A DNA stretch of 64,000 nt from an uncultured Chiayiivirga sp. (GCA_934525595.1 CAKSZJ010000001.1:1-64000), one strand, 5' to 3'; shown: positions 14,763 to 24,497, counted from the first letter of the stretch. Made by a program: numbers and translations. Notes: generated by a model not told the origin, from the letters alone.

Positions 14763-16283
14763 TCACCTCGCGCGGATGTCGTTCGGGGTCTTCCTGAACG
14801 TGATCCCCAGCAAGCGCAGGCGGTCGTCGCTCATGTTGGTGCCCTCGCCGTAGATCACTTTCGGGCCGTCGTGTCCGGGCAGGTTGATCAGCACCTTCAG
14901 GGTCAGCATGTTGCCGCCCGCCAGCGCCTTGTCGCCCAGGATGCCGTTGTAGAGCAGGTAGTAGGCGGTGCCGTTGTGGACACCCAGCAGCGGCGACTTC
15001 ATGGCGCGCGTGCTGCGCGCGCTGCCGGTCTCGGCGAACCAGACATGCGCGGCCAGGTGCTCGAACCTGATGTCGGGATTGATCCGGCCCTGGTCGTCGA
15101 ACACCTTGGGGCCGAGCTGGTAGAAGCGGAAGCCGCCACCGCCCTGCCAGCCGACGGCCTTGGAAATGCCGCCTTGTTCGCCTTCGATGACTTTCACGAG
15201 GCGCGGTTGGCAGTGGGTGCGCGCGTGCTCGCCCGTTTCGATGCCGATCCAGCGGCGGCCCATCTTGTGGGCGACGGCTGCGGTAGTGCCGGAGCCGAGG
15301 AAGCTGTCGAGGATGAGATCGCCTTCGTTGCTGGCGATGTGCAGGATGCGCTGGATCAGACGCTCGGGCTTGGGTGTGCCAAAACTGTCCGCACCAAACA
15401 GCGCCATCGATTCTTTCTTCGATTCATCCGTGTGGCCAACTTCATCACTGGGCCACCACGACCATGGTGCAACGCCTGGAACCTCGCTCAGGTATCGAAT
15501 GATGTTTGGCTGTGCCTTCCCGTCTTTACCAAAGTAGATGCGCCCCTCTTCCAATAGCCTTTCATAGGTTGCCTTTGCAATGCCCCAGCAACGGCCATCC
15601 GGCGGTCGGTGAACAGCACCAGCAGGCGTAACGACTTCATAAAACTGTTCTGCCGTGGCGTGACCAGCTTGCGCTGTCATCGGAACGGGGCGCCATCTTC
15701 CGCGAGGATCGTTGTTCGGATTTCGATAAACCTTTGCTTGCGCCTCAGTCATAGGAACAAGGTTGCGATTTGCCTTGAATGCCGCAGGATTTTTCGAGTA
15801 CACAAAAATGTAATCGTGAACGTCGCCAATCGCCTCACGGTTCTCGCGCGAATACCGCTTCTGCCATACGTTCGACGCAATGAAATTCGAGCGCCCAAAA
15901 ATCTCATCACACATCACCTTGAAGTAATGCGCCTCGTTGTCGTCCAGCGTGATCCAGATCGAGCCGTCTTCGCTCAGCAGCTCCCGCAGCAGCACCATGC
16001 GCGGATACATCATCGACAGCCACTGCGCGTGTTCCAGATTGTCGTCGTAATGCTCGAACGCGCTTTTCGTGTTGTACGGCGGGTCAATGAAAATACATTT
16101 CACCTGTCCGGCGTAGTACGGCAGCAGCGCCTTCAACGCTTCCAGGTTGTCGCCCTGGATCAGCATGTTCGGCGAATCTTCGTCGCCGTGGGACAGGGAC
16201 TGGTTCGGTTGCAGCAGGCGGTACGGCGTTTTCGCTGCGGCCTTCAGGTCGTCGTCGCGTTTGTGCCATTGCAGCCAAGGCAT
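14763..16283 (-). CDS. mod: Type III DNA methyltransferase, Mod subunit (beta-class, N6-adenine)
   Basis: The preferred start is the ATG at about 16283 (MPWLQWHKRDDDLK, 506 residues), preceded by a GGGGG ribosome binding site. An upstream ATG at 16340 would add 19 unlikely residues. Motif IV is DPPY (67-70) and motif I is SFLGSGTT (327-334). The order IV then I marks a beta-class amino-methyltransferase. The region between them is the likely target-recognition domain. Mod methylates one strand of an asymmetric site and gives specificity to the restriction complex. No simple-sequence repeat that could cause phase variation is visible at its 5' end. Confidence 0.9.
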   Translation of the reverse strand: MPWLQWHKRDDDLKAAAKTPYRLLQPNQSLSHGDEDSPNMLIQGDNLEALKALLPYYAGQVKCIFIDPPYNTKSAFEHYDDNLEHAQWLSMMYPRMVLLRELLSEDGSIWITLDDNEAHYFKVMCDEIFGRSNFIASNVWQKRYSRENREAIGDVHDYIFVYSKNPAAFKANRNLVPMTEAQAKVYRNPNNDPRGRWRPVPMTAQAGHATAEQFYEVVTPAGAVHRPPDGRCWGIAKATYERLLEEGRIYFGKDGKAQPNIIRYLSEVPGVAPWSWWPSDEVGHTDESKKESMALFGADSFGTPKPERLIQRILHIASNEGDLILDSFLGSGTTAAVAHKMGRRWIGIETGEHARTHCQPRLVKVIEGEQGGISKAVGWQGGGGFRFYQLGPKVFDDQGRINPDIRFEHLAAHVWFAETGSARSTRAMKSPLLGVHNGTAYYLLYNGILGDKALAGGNMLTLKVLINLPGHDGPKVIYGEGTNMSDDRLRLLGITFRKTPNDIRAR

Positions 16284-16468
16284 TGGTGTGTCCCCCGCAT
16301 GTGATTCCGGTAGCGCCAACGTGCCATGGCGCTGTCGCATCCGATGATACCCGGCGCGGATGGGCTGGATTCATCGCCGTGCGGCAAGACGAACGCCGGT
16401 TTCTTTGAGGGCGAGGCAGATCGGCGCGCGGATCTCCGCCCGTGCCGGCGCCTGCGCTGCGCGGCAGG

Positions 16469-17548
16469 TCAGGGCAGGCGCGCGGTGAGGTCGTTCCTGA
16501 GGATGGCGGCGCGCCAGCCGTTCAGGGCATCAGGCCAGGTGCGGTGCGTGAGCAGGCTCTCCAGATGGCGCTTGGCGCAGAGCAGCCCTTCGGGGATGTC
16601 GAGTTCGGCGGCGTGGCGGGCGACGATGGCCTGCATGGCCTTCAGCGGTGCGCGATGCGCGGGATCCGGCGCTGCGGCGAGGGGAATGTCGTGCTCGTCG
16701 GCGGAAGGCGCCCGCGACAGTTCGTCCCACAGCGCGTCGCGGCTGCGGCGCGGCGCGCGGGGGTGCTGATCGAGCAGGGTGTCGAACTGGCTGCGTGAAA
16801 GCGGACGCGCGGCCAGGTGCACGACCAGCTCGTTGTCCAGCACCCAGCTGCGCGGAAGGTCGCGGCTGCGGGCCACCTGATCGCGCCAGAGCAGCAGGCG
16901 GCGCAGGCGCATCTGGGCGTCGGGATCCATGCGCTGGGCGCTGCGCGAGGAGAGGTGCGGCTGCGGGTCGCGTCCGTCTTCGCGGGCGGTCTGCGCCATG
17001 CGCTCGCAGTCCTGCCTGAGCCAGTCGCCGCGGCCCAGTTCGGTCAGGCGCCGGTCGAGGATGTCGTGCATGGCGTGGAGGTAGCGCACGTCCTCGGCGG
17101 CATAGTGCTGCTGGGAGGCAGTCAGCGGGCGCTGCAGCCAGTCGGAGCGGGTTTCGCCTTTTTCCAGATGCACGCCGAGCAGTTCTTCCACCAGCGCCTG
17201 GTAGCTTTTGCCCGCGCCCAGCCCGGTGAGGGCGGCGGCGAGCTGGGTGTCGAACAGCGGGGCGGTGAGGACACCCCAGCCGCGCAGCAGGGCCTGCAGG
17301 TCTTCGCTCGGGCTGTGCATGAGCTTGAGCGCCGGGCCTTCCAGCACCGCGCGCAGGGCGCCGGCCTCGGTGACGGCCACGGGATCGATGAGGGTTTCCT
17401 CGCCGCGCGCCGGGCACACCTGCACCAGGGCGAGCTTCGGATAGAAGGTGCGTTCGCGGATGAACTCGGTATCCAGCGCGACCGGCGCGGTGTCGATGGA
17501 GTGGGCGAGGCCTTCAAGCTGGCTTGAATCGGAAACCCAGTGGCTCAT
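16469..17548 (-). CDS. rnd: Ribonuclease D
   Basis: The 359-residue protein starts MSHWVSDSSQL and matches RNase D in length. The DEDDy exonuclease residues are visible: Asp26 and Glu28 (LDTEF), Asp83 (SPSEDLQ), and Tyr149 with Asp153 (YAAEDV). HRDC-type helical domains follow in the C-terminal half. The enzyme trims the 3' ends of tRNA precursors and other structured RNAs. The frame stays open upstream to 18241, but that part overlaps the divergent lipoprotein gene and has no RNase D homology, so the ATG at 17548 is used. A 142-base gap to the divergent gene at 17691 should hold promoters for both. Confidence 0.93.
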   Translation of the reverse strand: MSHWVSDSSQLEGLAHSIDTAPVALDTEFIRERTFYPKLALVQVCPARGEETLIDPVAVTEAGALRAVLEGPALKLMHSPSEDLQALLRGWGVLTAPLFDTQLAAALTGLGAGKSYQALVEELLGVHLEKGETRSDWLQRPLTASQQHYAAEDVRYLHAMHDILDRRLTELGRGDWLRQDCERMAQTAREDGRDPQPHLSSRSAQRMDPDAQMRLRRLLLWRDQVARSRDLPRSWVLDNELVVHLAARPLSRSQFDTLLDQHPRAPRRSRDALWDELSRAPSADEHDIPLAAAPDPAHRAPLKAMQAIVARHAAELDIPEGLLCAKRHLESLLTHRTWPDALNGWRAAILRNDLTARLP

Positions 17549-17690
17549 TGGATGGCTGCGGACGCGGGAGAAGGAGGAAACGATAGCCGATGCCGCGGGT
17601 GACTTGCCGGCAATCGCGCGCTCCACTACCGTCACGCCGCCGTTTCCGCGTGGGTTTCGGCATCCGTGCAGGCGACAGGCGAGGGGTTCG

Positions 17691-19586
17691 ATGGCGGCAG
17701 GACCGCGATGGGCGACAGGCGTGTGCCTCGCACTGCTGATGGCGTGCGGTGGCGGCGAGCCCGCGCCCGCGCCCGGCGAAACGCTGCCCGTAGTGCCGCA
17801 GGCCGCGCCCGGATCGGCCACGATGCCGGTCGAGGGTCCGGCCGATGCCGCATCGCAGGACGGTGCCGGGGCATCCGCGCCCGAAGAGGCAGTGGCGCAG
17901 GCCGATGCGCAGGAGGCGGTGGATCCGCACGCCGTGGCCGATCTGGATTCGGCCGAGCCGGTCGATGAGCGCGTCGGACGCTGGCTGGATTCCGGCTCTC
18001 CGCAGCAGGCCGTCCGCGCCATGCGCCTGCTGGCGAACCTGCGCGAGCGCGGCAGCGAATCCGAAGATGCGCCCGAGCTGGCAGCCCGCGCCAGGGCGCA
18101 GCTGATCGAGTGGGCCACCCTGGGGCTTTCGCACGGAAGCATCGGGCCGGCGCAGGAGGTGCTGCCGGCGCTGAGGCGCTGGGACGAGGCCGATCCGGAG
18201 GTCGTCGCGCTCACTGCGCGTCTGGAGCGGGCGCGTCGCATCGATGCGCTGCTGGCGCAGGCGAAGGCCCTGCACCAGCAGGGTCGGCGGCTTCCGCCGG
18301 GAGACAGCGCGCTGGCCAGGCTGCAGGAAGCCCAGCGGCTCGATCCCGCCCATCCGGGCCTTCTTCAGCGCCTCAACGCGCTGCAGGGCGACCTGCTGGA
18401 CGAAGCGATGGACGCGGCGGCGCGCGAGGACTTCACGAGCGCCGAGGGACGCATTGCCGACGCCTTCCAGGTGATGCCCGGCGCAGCCGCGGTGCAGGAT
18501 TCGGCCGCGCGCATCACCGAGATGCGCGAGCGCAGCATCGCGCGCTGGCGTGTGCGGATTTCCGGAGCGCTGGCCGCCGGCGATGCGACGGCGGCGGAGG
18601 AGCTGCTGCCCGGCCTGGACGCGGTTTCGCAGGACGAGGGCGATGCGGCGTGGGCGCGTGAGGGCATCGAGCGCGTCCGGCTTTACGGAGTGCACGAGCC
18701 GGGACGGCTGCTTGCCGATCCCCTGGCCGATGGCGGATCGGGCCCCGGCATGGTGGTGATTCCGGCAGGCCGCTTCCAGATGGGAAGCGCGCGCAGCGAA
18801 TCCAACCGGCAGGCCGCCGAGGCGCCGCGCCATGCGGTGCGATTCGCGCGCGGCGTGGCGCTGGCGCGTACCGAAACCACGGTGGCGCAGTTCCGCGCCT
18901 TCGTGGAGGCCACCGGATACGTCACCACGGCGGAGAAGCGGAAGCGCTCCACCGTGTATGACGAGCGCAGTGGCGCCCTGGTCGAAAAGCGCGGAGTGAC
19001 CTGGCGCGATGACTACGCCGGCCATCCGGCGCAGGACGATCTGCCGGTGGTCCACGTGTCCTGGAGCGATGCGGCCGCCTACGCCGCGTGGCTGACCGCG
19101 CAGACCGGGCATATCTATCGCCTGCCGAGCGAGGCGGAGTTCGAATACGCGCTGCGTGCGGGCAGCGCGACGCGCTATCCCTGGGGCGAGGATGCGCCGC
19201 CGCCCGGCGTGGAAAACCTCACCGGCGCGCGCGACAGCTCGGCGACGAGGCGGCGCTGGAGCAATGCGTTTGCCGACTATGGCGATGGCTTCTGGGGCCC
19301 CGCGCCGGTCGCGAGTTTTGCGGTGAACGCCTTCGGCCTGAGCGACATGAACGGCAACCTGTCCGAATGGGTCGCCGACTGCTGGCACGAAAGCTACGCG
19401 CGCGCCCCGCGCGATGGTTCGGCGTGGGTCAATCCCGGCTGCAAGGAGCGCGTGATCCGCGGCGCGTCCTGGGCCAGCTCGCCGGATCAGGCGCGCTCCG
19501 CCTTCCGGCTGCGTGCGCCCGCGGCCACTACGAGTGCGCGGGTTGGTTTTCGCGTGGCGCGCGAGCTTTTCGATCCTCCCCGATAG
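17691..19586 (+). CDS. Lipoprotein with C-terminal FGE/SUMF1-like domain
   Basis: The 631-residue protein starts at an ATG with a GAGGGG ribosome binding site. It has a lipoprotein signal (LLMAC, lipidated Cys19) and a proline/alanine-rich linker. A helical, repeat-like central region (about 100-345) follows. The C-terminal domain (about 350-625) is of the formylglycine-generating-enzyme/SUMF1 type, with the signatures VIPAGRFQMGS, YRLPSEAEFEYALR, YPWG, DMNGNLSEWVADC and RVIRGASW. The paired cysteines that true FGE needs after the RGGS motif are absent (here SWASSPDQARS). Sulfatase activation is therefore unlikely, and a binding or structural role in the envelope is inferred. Confidence 0.78.
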   Translation: MAAGPRWATGVCLALLMACGGGEPAPAPGETLPVVPQAAPGSATMPVEGPADAASQDGAGASAPEEAVAQADAQEAVDPHAVADLDSAEPVDERVGRWLDSGSPQQAVRAMRLLANLRERGSESEDAPELAARARAQLIEWATLGLSHGSIGPAQEVLPALRRWDEADPEVVALTARLERARRIDALLAQAKALHQQGRRLPPGDSALARLQEAQRLDPAHPGLLQRLNALQGDLLDEAMDAAAREDFTSAEGRIADAFQVMPGAAAVQDSAARITEMRERSIARWRVRISGALAAGDATAAEELLPGLDAVSQDEGDAAWAREGIERVRLYGVHEPGRLLADPLADGGSGPGMVVIPAGRFQMGSARSESNRQAAEAPRHAVRFARGVALARTETTVAQFRAFVEATGYVTTAEKRKRSTVYDERSGALVEKRGVTWRDDYAGHPAQDDLPVVHVSWSDAAAYAAWLTAQTGHIYRLPSEAEFEYALRAGSATRYPWGEDAPPPGVENLTGARDSSATRRRWSNAFADYGDGFWGPAPVASFAVNAFGLSDMNGNLSEWVADCWHESYARAPRDGSAWVNPGCKERVIRGASWASSPDQARSAFRLRAPAATTSARVGFRVARELFDPPR

Positions 19587-19655
19587 AACCCCGCCGGGCG
19601 CTGCGCGAGGCGGCGGGAATCTGGCACCATGCCGCTTTCACCCCCGGGACAGGCA

Positions 19656-20543
19656 ATGAATACGCTCAACACCCGTTCTTCCTCCCCGCGCCGCCGCGGC
19701 GGCGGGTTTCGCTGGTGGGTCGTGCTGCTGTTCGGCCTGTACGCGGCCTGGTACTGGTTTTCCAATCAGCATGAGGCCGCTTTCACCGGCCGCACCCAGC
19801 TCATCGATTCCAGCGTGCAGGAAGAGGCCGCGCTCGGATTGCAGGCCTACCGCGAAATCCTCTCGCAATCGCGCGTGCTGACGCAGGGCGAAGCCCCGGC
19901 GCAGGTGAAGCAGATCGCCGATCGTCTCGTGGCCGTCGGCCCCAGGGTCGAAGCCGACCTCGCGGCGGCGCGCAACACCAAGCCCTCGATCCAGTGGGAC
20001 GCGTTCGACTGGCAGGTGAGCCTGATCCAGTCCGATCAGGCCAACGCCTTCTGCCTGCCTGGCGGCAAGATCGCGGTCTATACCGGCATCCTGCCGATCG
20101 CGCAGAACGACAGCGCGCTGGCAGCCATCATGGGGCACGAGATCGCGCATGCGCTGCTGCGCCACAGCGCCGAGCGCATGGCGCAGAACAAGCTGGTGCA
20201 GCTGGGCTCGATGGCGACCGGCATGGCGGTGAGCGACATGGATCCGCAGCAGCAGAAGGCGGTGATGGCGGTGATGGGCGCAGGCGCCCAGTACGGCGTG
20301 CTGCTGCCGTTCTCGCGCGATCACGAGAGCGAGGCCGACGAGGTGGGTTTGATGCTCGCGGCGGCAGCCTGCTACGACCCGCGCGAGGCGATCGGGCTGT
20401 GGCAGCGCATGGGGCAGGCGAGCGGTGGCCAGGCGCCGCCGGAGTTCATGTCGACCCATCCCAGCGGCACCACCCGCATCGCGCACCTGGAGCGCCTGAT
20501 GCCGCAGGCGCTGGAAATCCGCAAGGCGTATTGCGGCAAATGA
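19656..20543 (+). CDS. Membrane-anchored M48 family metalloprotease
   Basis: From the ATG at 19656 the product is 295 residues. A basic start and one transmembrane segment (about 19-36) anchor it, and a periplasmic M48 peptidase domain follows. The zinc motif HEIAH is at 161-165, and the third-ligand motif ESEADEVG lies some 65 residues later. The C-terminus contains the common M48C STHPSGTTRIAHL block. Relatives (LoiP/YcaL/BepA type) act in outer-membrane protein quality control. An alternative ATG at 19629 adds nine residues. It follows the lipoprotein gene by 69 bases and may share its transcript. Confidence 0.87.
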   Translation: MNTLNTRSSSPRRRGGGFRWWVVLLFGLYAAWYWFSNQHEAAFTGRTQLIDSSVQEEAALGLQAYREILSQSRVLTQGEAPAQVKQIADRLVAVGPRVEADLAAARNTKPSIQWDAFDWQVSLIQSDQANAFCLPGGKIAVYTGILPIAQNDSALAAIMGHEIAHALLRHSAERMAQNKLVQLGSMATGMAVSDMDPQQQKAVMAVMGAGAQYGVLLPFSRDHESEADEVGLMLAAAACYDPREAIGLWQRMGQASGGQAPPEFMSTHPSGTTRIAHLERLMPQALEIRKAYCGK

Positions 20544-20545
20544 TT

Positions 20546-20575
20546 CCCATTGCCGGCCATGGCGCCGGCAATGGG
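20546..20575. terminator. Strong hairpin after the M48 protease gene
   Basis: A perfect 12-bp stem CCCATTGCCGGC/GCCGGCAATGGG with a six-base loop begins three bases after the TGA. No T-run follows, so it may stabilise the mRNA end or act with Rho. Confidence 0.55.
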
Positions 20576-20870
20576 CGTACCTGCCGGGCTGTGTCGTGTC
20601 GCCGCGTGTTGCCGCTTTCGGACAGGGCATGCGACAATCTCAAGGCTCGGACGGCGCATTTCTGCATTGCAGCAATGCTGCCTACGGGCCGCGAGCCGGA
20701 CGTGGCGGGGCGCAGTGCGCTTTCCACCGCGAGAAGCCAGCACGATCTGCCGCTCCGCTCACGGGACGCGCCTCGGGCTGGTACGCCGACCGGTCGCGTG
20801 AAACGCCGCCGCGCATGCGCGGTGCATCGGTTGCGGGACAGCCCGCAACGCTGATCGAGTCGAGGCTGAC
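20576..20870 (+). promoter_or_regulatory. Leader and candidate promoter of the nuo operon
   Basis: No gene or tRNA is seen between the M48 protease and nuoA. A possible sigma-70 promoter is TTGCCG at 20609-20614 and GACAAT at 20633-20638 with an 18-base spacer. That would leave a leader of about 225 bases before nuoA. The tpiA-secG-tRNA genes that often precede nuo in gammaproteobacteria are absent. Confidence 0.3.
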
Positions 20871-21227
20871 GTGCTGGGCGAGTATCTACCAATCCTGCTG
20901 TTCCTGATCGTATCCACGGGCATCGGCATCGCCCTGCTGGTCATCGGAAACCTGCTCGGGCCCAAGCGCCCCGGCGCGGAGAAGCTCTCGCCCTACGAGT
21001 GCGGTTTCGAGGCCTTCGAGGACGCCCGCGGGCGCTTCGATGTGCGCTACTACCTGATCGCGATCCTGTTCATCGTGTTCGATCTTGAAATCGCCTTCCT
21101 GTTTCCCTGGGCGGTGGTGTTCAAGAGCATCGGCACGCCCGCCATCATTGCGATGACCGTTTTCCTCGCCATCCTCGTCGTGGGCTTCATCTACGAGTGG
21201 AAGAAGGGCGCGCTGGAGTGGGAGTGA
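20871..21227 (+). CDS. nuoA: NADH-quinone oxidoreductase subunit A
   Basis: NuoA is a small membrane subunit of complex I. The 118 residues start at a GTG and show three transmembrane segments (about 5-27, 62-84 and 90-110). The conserved loop [12 protein letters not shown] contains the family cysteine next to the quinone site. It opens the fourteen-gene nuo operon, and nuoB begins four bases after its stop. Confidence 0.96.
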   Translation: MLGEYLPILLFLIVSTGIGIALLVIGNLLGPKRPGAEKLSPYECGFEAFEDARGRFDVRYYLIAILFIVFDLEIAFLFPWAVVFKSIGTPAIIAMTVFLAILVVGFIYEWKKGALEWE

Positions 21228-21231
21228 GGCC

Positions 21232-21774
21232 ATGAGCATCGCGCAGTTCTTCAACAACCCCGAGCCGCTGGGTCGCGTCGACGACATCCTGCGTCCCGAT
21301 GGCGGGAATCCGCTGATCGAGCGCGGCTTCGCGGTCACCTCGGTCGATGCGCTGGTCAACTGGGCGCGCACCGGTTCGATGTGGCCGGTGACCTTCGGCC
21401 TGGCCTGCTGCGCGGTGGAGATGATGCACGCCAGCACCTCGCGCATCGACGTGGACCGCATGGGCGTCATCTATCGCCCGAGCCCGCGCCAGTCCGACGT
21501 GATGATCGTGGCCGGAACCCTGGTCAACAAGATGGCCCCGGCGCTGCGTAAGGTCTACGAGCAGATGACCGAGCCCAAGTGGGTGATCTCCATGGGCTCG
21601 TGCGCCAACGGCGGCGGCTATTACCACTATTCCTATGCGGTGGTTCGCGGCTGCGATCGCGTGGTGCCCGTGGATGTCTACGTGCCGGGCTGCCCGCCCA
21701 CCGCCGAGGCGCTCACCCACGGCATCCTGCAGCTGCAGAAGAAGATTCGCCGTACCAACACCATCGCGCGCTGA
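21232..21774 (+). CDS. nuoB: NADH-quinone oxidoreductase subunit B
   Basis: NuoB carries iron-sulfur cluster N2, the last electron carrier before quinone. The 180 residues contain all four cluster cysteines: the tandem pair Cys59-Cys60 ([10 protein letters not shown]), Cys124 (GSCANGGG) and Cys154 (VPGCPPT). Length and motifs are normal for the bacterial enzyme. A GTGAGG-type ribosome binding site overlaps the end of nuoA, and spacing is four bases. Confidence 0.97.
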   Translation: MSIAQFFNNPEPLGRVDDILRPDGGNPLIERGFAVTSVDALVNWARTGSMWPVTFGLACCAVEMMHASTSRIDVDRMGVIYRPSPRQSDVMIVAGTLVNKMAPALRKVYEQMTEPKWVISMGSCANGGGYYHYSYAVVRGCDRVVPVDVYVPGCPPTAEALTHGILQLQKKIRRTNTIAR

Positions 21775-21811
21775 GCGCACCCGACATTCTCGCAAGGAAG
21801 GCACGCGGTCC

Positions 21812-22555
21812 ATGGCCGAGCCAGAAAACACCCTAGCCGAACAGCTGCGCGCCCGCTTCGGCGACAAGATCGCCGAGTGCATCGTGCATGACTACGAGGT
21901 CGCGACCGCGGAAGTCACCCTGGTGGTGGCGCCCGAGCACCTGCTCGACGTGGCGCGCGCGCTGCGCGACGAGGCGCCGTTCCGCTTCGAGCAGCTGATC
22001 GATGTCTGCGGCGTCGATTATCTGAGCTACGGCCAGGTCGAATGGGACACCGAAGACGTCAGCGGCGAAGGCTTCTCGCGCGGCGTCGAGGGCGAAGGCG
22101 CCGGCCGTTTCGACTGGTCGCATCGCCCGCGCCCCGGCCACGTCCCGCGCCGCTTCGCCTCCGTGCTGCACCTGCAGTCGGTGCACCACAACCGCCGCCT
22201 GCGCCTGCGCTGCTTCGCGCCCGACGACGGTCTGCCGGCGGTGCCCTCGGTGATCGAGCTGTGGCCGGTGGCGAACTGGTTCGAGCGCGAGGCCTTCGAC
22301 CTCTTCGGCATCGTCTACGAGGGCCATCCGGACCTGCGGCGCATCCTGACCGACTACGGCTTCGTGGGCCATCCGTTCCGCAAGGACTTCCCGCTGATCG
22401 GCAACGTCGAGGTGCGCTACGACGCCGAGCAGGGCCGGGTCATCTACCAGCCGGTCACGATCGAGCCGCGCGTCACGGTGCCGCGCGTGGTGCGCCACGA
22501 TTCGCGCCGCGAGCAGGCCCGCAACGAATCGGCAGAGCAGGCGGCAGGAAAGTAA
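21812..22555 (+). CDS. nuoC: NADH-quinone oxidoreductase subunit C
   Basis: NuoC is a peripheral-arm subunit, separate here from NuoD. The ATG at 21812 follows an AAGGAAGG ribosome binding site, and the product is 247 residues. The conserved core [19 protein letters not shown] and the block [10 protein letters not shown] are present. A charged, glycine-rich insertion around residues 75-112 ([17 protein letters not shown]) is longer than in the E. coli fused protein; I recall similar insertions in Xanthomonadales. nuoD starts three bases after the stop. Confidence 0.96.
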   Translation: MAEPENTLAEQLRARFGDKIAECIVHDYEVATAEVTLVVAPEHLLDVARALRDEAPFRFEQLIDVCGVDYLSYGQVEWDTEDVSGEGFSRGVEGEGAGRFDWSHRPRPGHVPRRFASVLHLQSVHHNRRLRLRCFAPDDGLPAVPSVIELWPVANWFEREAFDLFGIVYEGHPDLRRILTDYGFVGHPFRKDFPLIGNVEVRYDAEQGRVIYQPVTIEPRVTVPRVVRHDSRREQARNESAEQAAGK

Positions 22556-22558
22556 ACC

Positions 22559-23812
22559 ATGCAGGATATCCGCAGCTATTCCCTCAATTTCGGTCCGCAG
22601 CATCCGGCCGCGCACGGCGTGCTGCGCCTGGTGCTGGAGATGGACGGCGAAACGGTGCTGCGCGCCGATCCGCACGTCGGTCTCCTGCACCGCGGCACCG
22701 AGAAGCTGGCCGAATCCAAGCCGTTCAACCACTCGATCGGCTACATGGACCGCCTCGACTACGTCTCGATGATGTGCAACGAGCATGCCTACGTGCGCGC
22801 CATCGAGAACCTGCTGGGCATCGAGGTGCCGGAGCGCGCGCAGTGGATCCGTACGATGTTCGACGAGATCACGCGCATCCTCAATCACCTGATGTGGATC
22901 GGCTCCAACGGCCTGGACCTCGGCGCCATGGCGGTGATGCTCTATGCCTTCCGCGAGCGCGAAGAGCTGATGGACGTCTACGAGGCGGTCAGCGGCGCGC
23001 GCATGCACGCGGCCTATTACCGCCCCGGCGGCGTGTATCGCGATCTGCCCGGGCAGATGCCGCGGTACCGTGAAACGCCCTGGCACAAGGGCGCCGACCT
23101 CAAGCGCCTGAACGCCTGGCGCGAGGGATCGATGCTGGATTTCCTCGACGCCTTCGCCGACGACTTCCCGCGCCGGGTGGATGAGTACGAAACCCTGCTG
23201 ACCGACAACCGCATCTGGAAGCAGCGCACCGTCGGCATCGGCGTGGTGCCGCCGGAAAAGGCCCTGGCCTGGGGCATGACCGGTCCGATGCTGCGCGCCT
23301 CAGGCGTCGCCTGGGATCTGCGCAAGAAGCAGCCCTACGCCAAGTACGCCGAGGTCGACTTCGACATTCCCGTGGGCGTGGGCGGTGACTGCTATGACCG
23401 CTACGTGGTGCGCGTGGCCGAAATGCGCGAGTCGGCCCGCATCATCAAGCAGTGCGTGGCCAGGCTGCGAACCCTCGAAGGCCCGGTGATGATCCGCGAT
23501 TTCAAGGTCGGTCCGCCCAGCCGCGAGGAAATGAAGGCCGACATGGAAGCGCTGATCCACCACTTCAAGCTGTTCACCGAGGGCTACGTCGTGCCCGAGG
23601 GCGAGACCTATGCCGCGGTGGAAGCGCCCAAGGGCGAGTTCGGCTGCTACCTGATTTCCGACGGTGCCAACAAGCCGTTCCGGGTCAAGCTGCGTGCGCC
23701 TGGTTTCGCGCACCTCTCGTCCATGGACGAGGTGGTCCGGGGCCACATGCTCTCCGACGTGGTCGCCATGATTGGTACCTACGACGTGGTGTTCGGGGAG
23801 ATCGATCGATGA
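22559..23812 (+). CDS. nuoD: NADH-quinone oxidoreductase subunit D
   Basis: NuoD forms the quinone cavity with NuoB. The 417-residue protein has the hydrogenase-like fold signatures, including [14 protein letters not shown] with the quinone-site histidine, [13 protein letters not shown], and the conserved C-terminal GEIDR. Its TGA overlaps an ATG (ATGA at 23809-23812) that opens a 54-codon frame running to nuoE. Confidence 0.97.
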   Translation: MQDIRSYSLNFGPQHPAAHGVLRLVLEMDGETVLRADPHVGLLHRGTEKLAESKPFNHSIGYMDRLDYVSMMCNEHAYVRAIENLLGIEVPERAQWIRTMFDEITRILNHLMWIGSNGLDLGAMAVMLYAFREREELMDVYEAVSGARMHAAYYRPGGVYRDLPGQMPRYRETPWHKGADLKRLNAWREGSMLDFLDAFADDFPRRVDEYETLLTDNRIWKQRTVGIGVVPPEKALAWGMTGPMLRASGVAWDLRKKQPYAKYAEVDFDIPVGVGGDCYDRYVVRVAEMRESARIIKQCVARLRTLEGPVMIRDFKVGPPSREEMKADMEALIHHFKLFTEGYVVPEGETYAAVEAPKGEFGCYLISDGANKPFRVKLRAPGFAHLSSMDEVVRGHMLSDVVAMIGTYDVVFGEIDR

Positions 23813-23973
23813 GCGCGGGAATCGCAACCCGGTACGCGCTGTCCGGCTGCGCTGTCGCATCCGGCAGGGGCGCAGGATGGCATTTCGTTTCGCGCAGTGG
23901 ACGTGCGGGCGCGGCTTCAGGGCTTTTCCGGGCACTGATGGCCGGGTTCCGGGTTCCTGGAGTCAAGGCATGA
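23809..23973 (+). CDS. Possible small coupled open frame between nuoD and nuoE
   Basis: A 54-codon frame ([20 protein letters not shown]... ending GVKA) starts in an ATGA overlap with the nuoD stop and ends in an ATGA overlap with the nuoE start. It fills the largest gap in the front half of the operon. The product is basic, G/A/R/S-rich and has no recognised domain. The DNA contains a CCGGGTTCCGGGTTCC-like run reminiscent of intergenic repeats, so the stretch may simply be an inserted repeat kept in frame. Translation would couple nuoE to nuoD. Confidence 0.3.
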   Translation: MSAGIATRYALSGCAVASGRGAGWHFVSRSGRAGAASGLFRALMAGFRVPGVKA

Positions 23974-24497
23974 AAGCAACCGGCAATTTCGAAGCGGTCA
24001 AGGATATCGACCCGCTCAAGGCACTGACGGACGACACCCGCGCCACGATCGACCAGTGGCTGGCGAAGTTTCCGGCCGACCGGCGTCGCTCGGCGACGAT
24101 CCAGGGGCTGTTCGCGGCGCAGCAGCAGAACAACGGCTTCCTGACCGATGCGCTGATCGCGGCGGTGGCCAGGTACATCGGCATTCCGCCGATCCAGGCC
24201 TACGAGGTGGCGACCTTCTACACCATGCTGGAAATCCGGCCGGTGGGGCGCAACAACGTCGCGCTGTGCACCAATATTTCCTGCTGGCTCAACGGCGCCG
24301 AGGACATCGCGCGCTACTGCGAGAACAAGCTCGGGATCAAGTTGGGCGAGAGCACCGCGGACGGGCGCATCTACCTCAAGAAGGAAGAAGAGTGCATCGC
24401 GGCCTGCTGCGGCGCGCCGGCGGCGACGGTCAACGGGCATTACCACGAGAAGCTCACGCCGCAGAAGATGGACGAGATACTCGACGCCCTGAAATAA
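23970..24497 (+). CDS. nuoE: NADH-quinone oxidoreductase subunit E
   Basis: NuoE is the 24-kDa thioredoxin-like subunit holding the [2Fe-2S] cluster N1a of the NADH dehydrogenase module. The 175 residues show all four ligands: Cys100 and Cys105 (CTNISC), and Cys142 and Cys146 (CIAAC). The ATG at 23970 is chosen because homology begins immediately after it (ALTDDTRATIDQWLAKFP). Longer upstream frames overlap nuoD. Confidence 0.96.
   Translation: MKATGNFEAVKDIDPLKALTDDTRATIDQWLAKFPADRRRSATIQGLFAAQQQNNGFLTDALIAAVARYIGIPPIQAYEVATFYTMLEIRPVGRNNVALCTNISCWLNGAEDIARYCENKLGIKLGESTADGRIYLKKEEECIAACCGAPAATVNGHYHEKLTPQKMDEILDALK

Noticed and set aside
17549..18241. N-terminal extension of the rnd frame to 590 codons
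   Set aside because: The extra part is antisense to the lipoprotein gene and lacks RNase D homology; family homology starts at the ATG at 17548.
20576..20870. tRNA-Leu or secG expected before nuoA in related gammaproteobacteria
   Set aside because: No cloverleaf or SecG-like frame is present in the interval.
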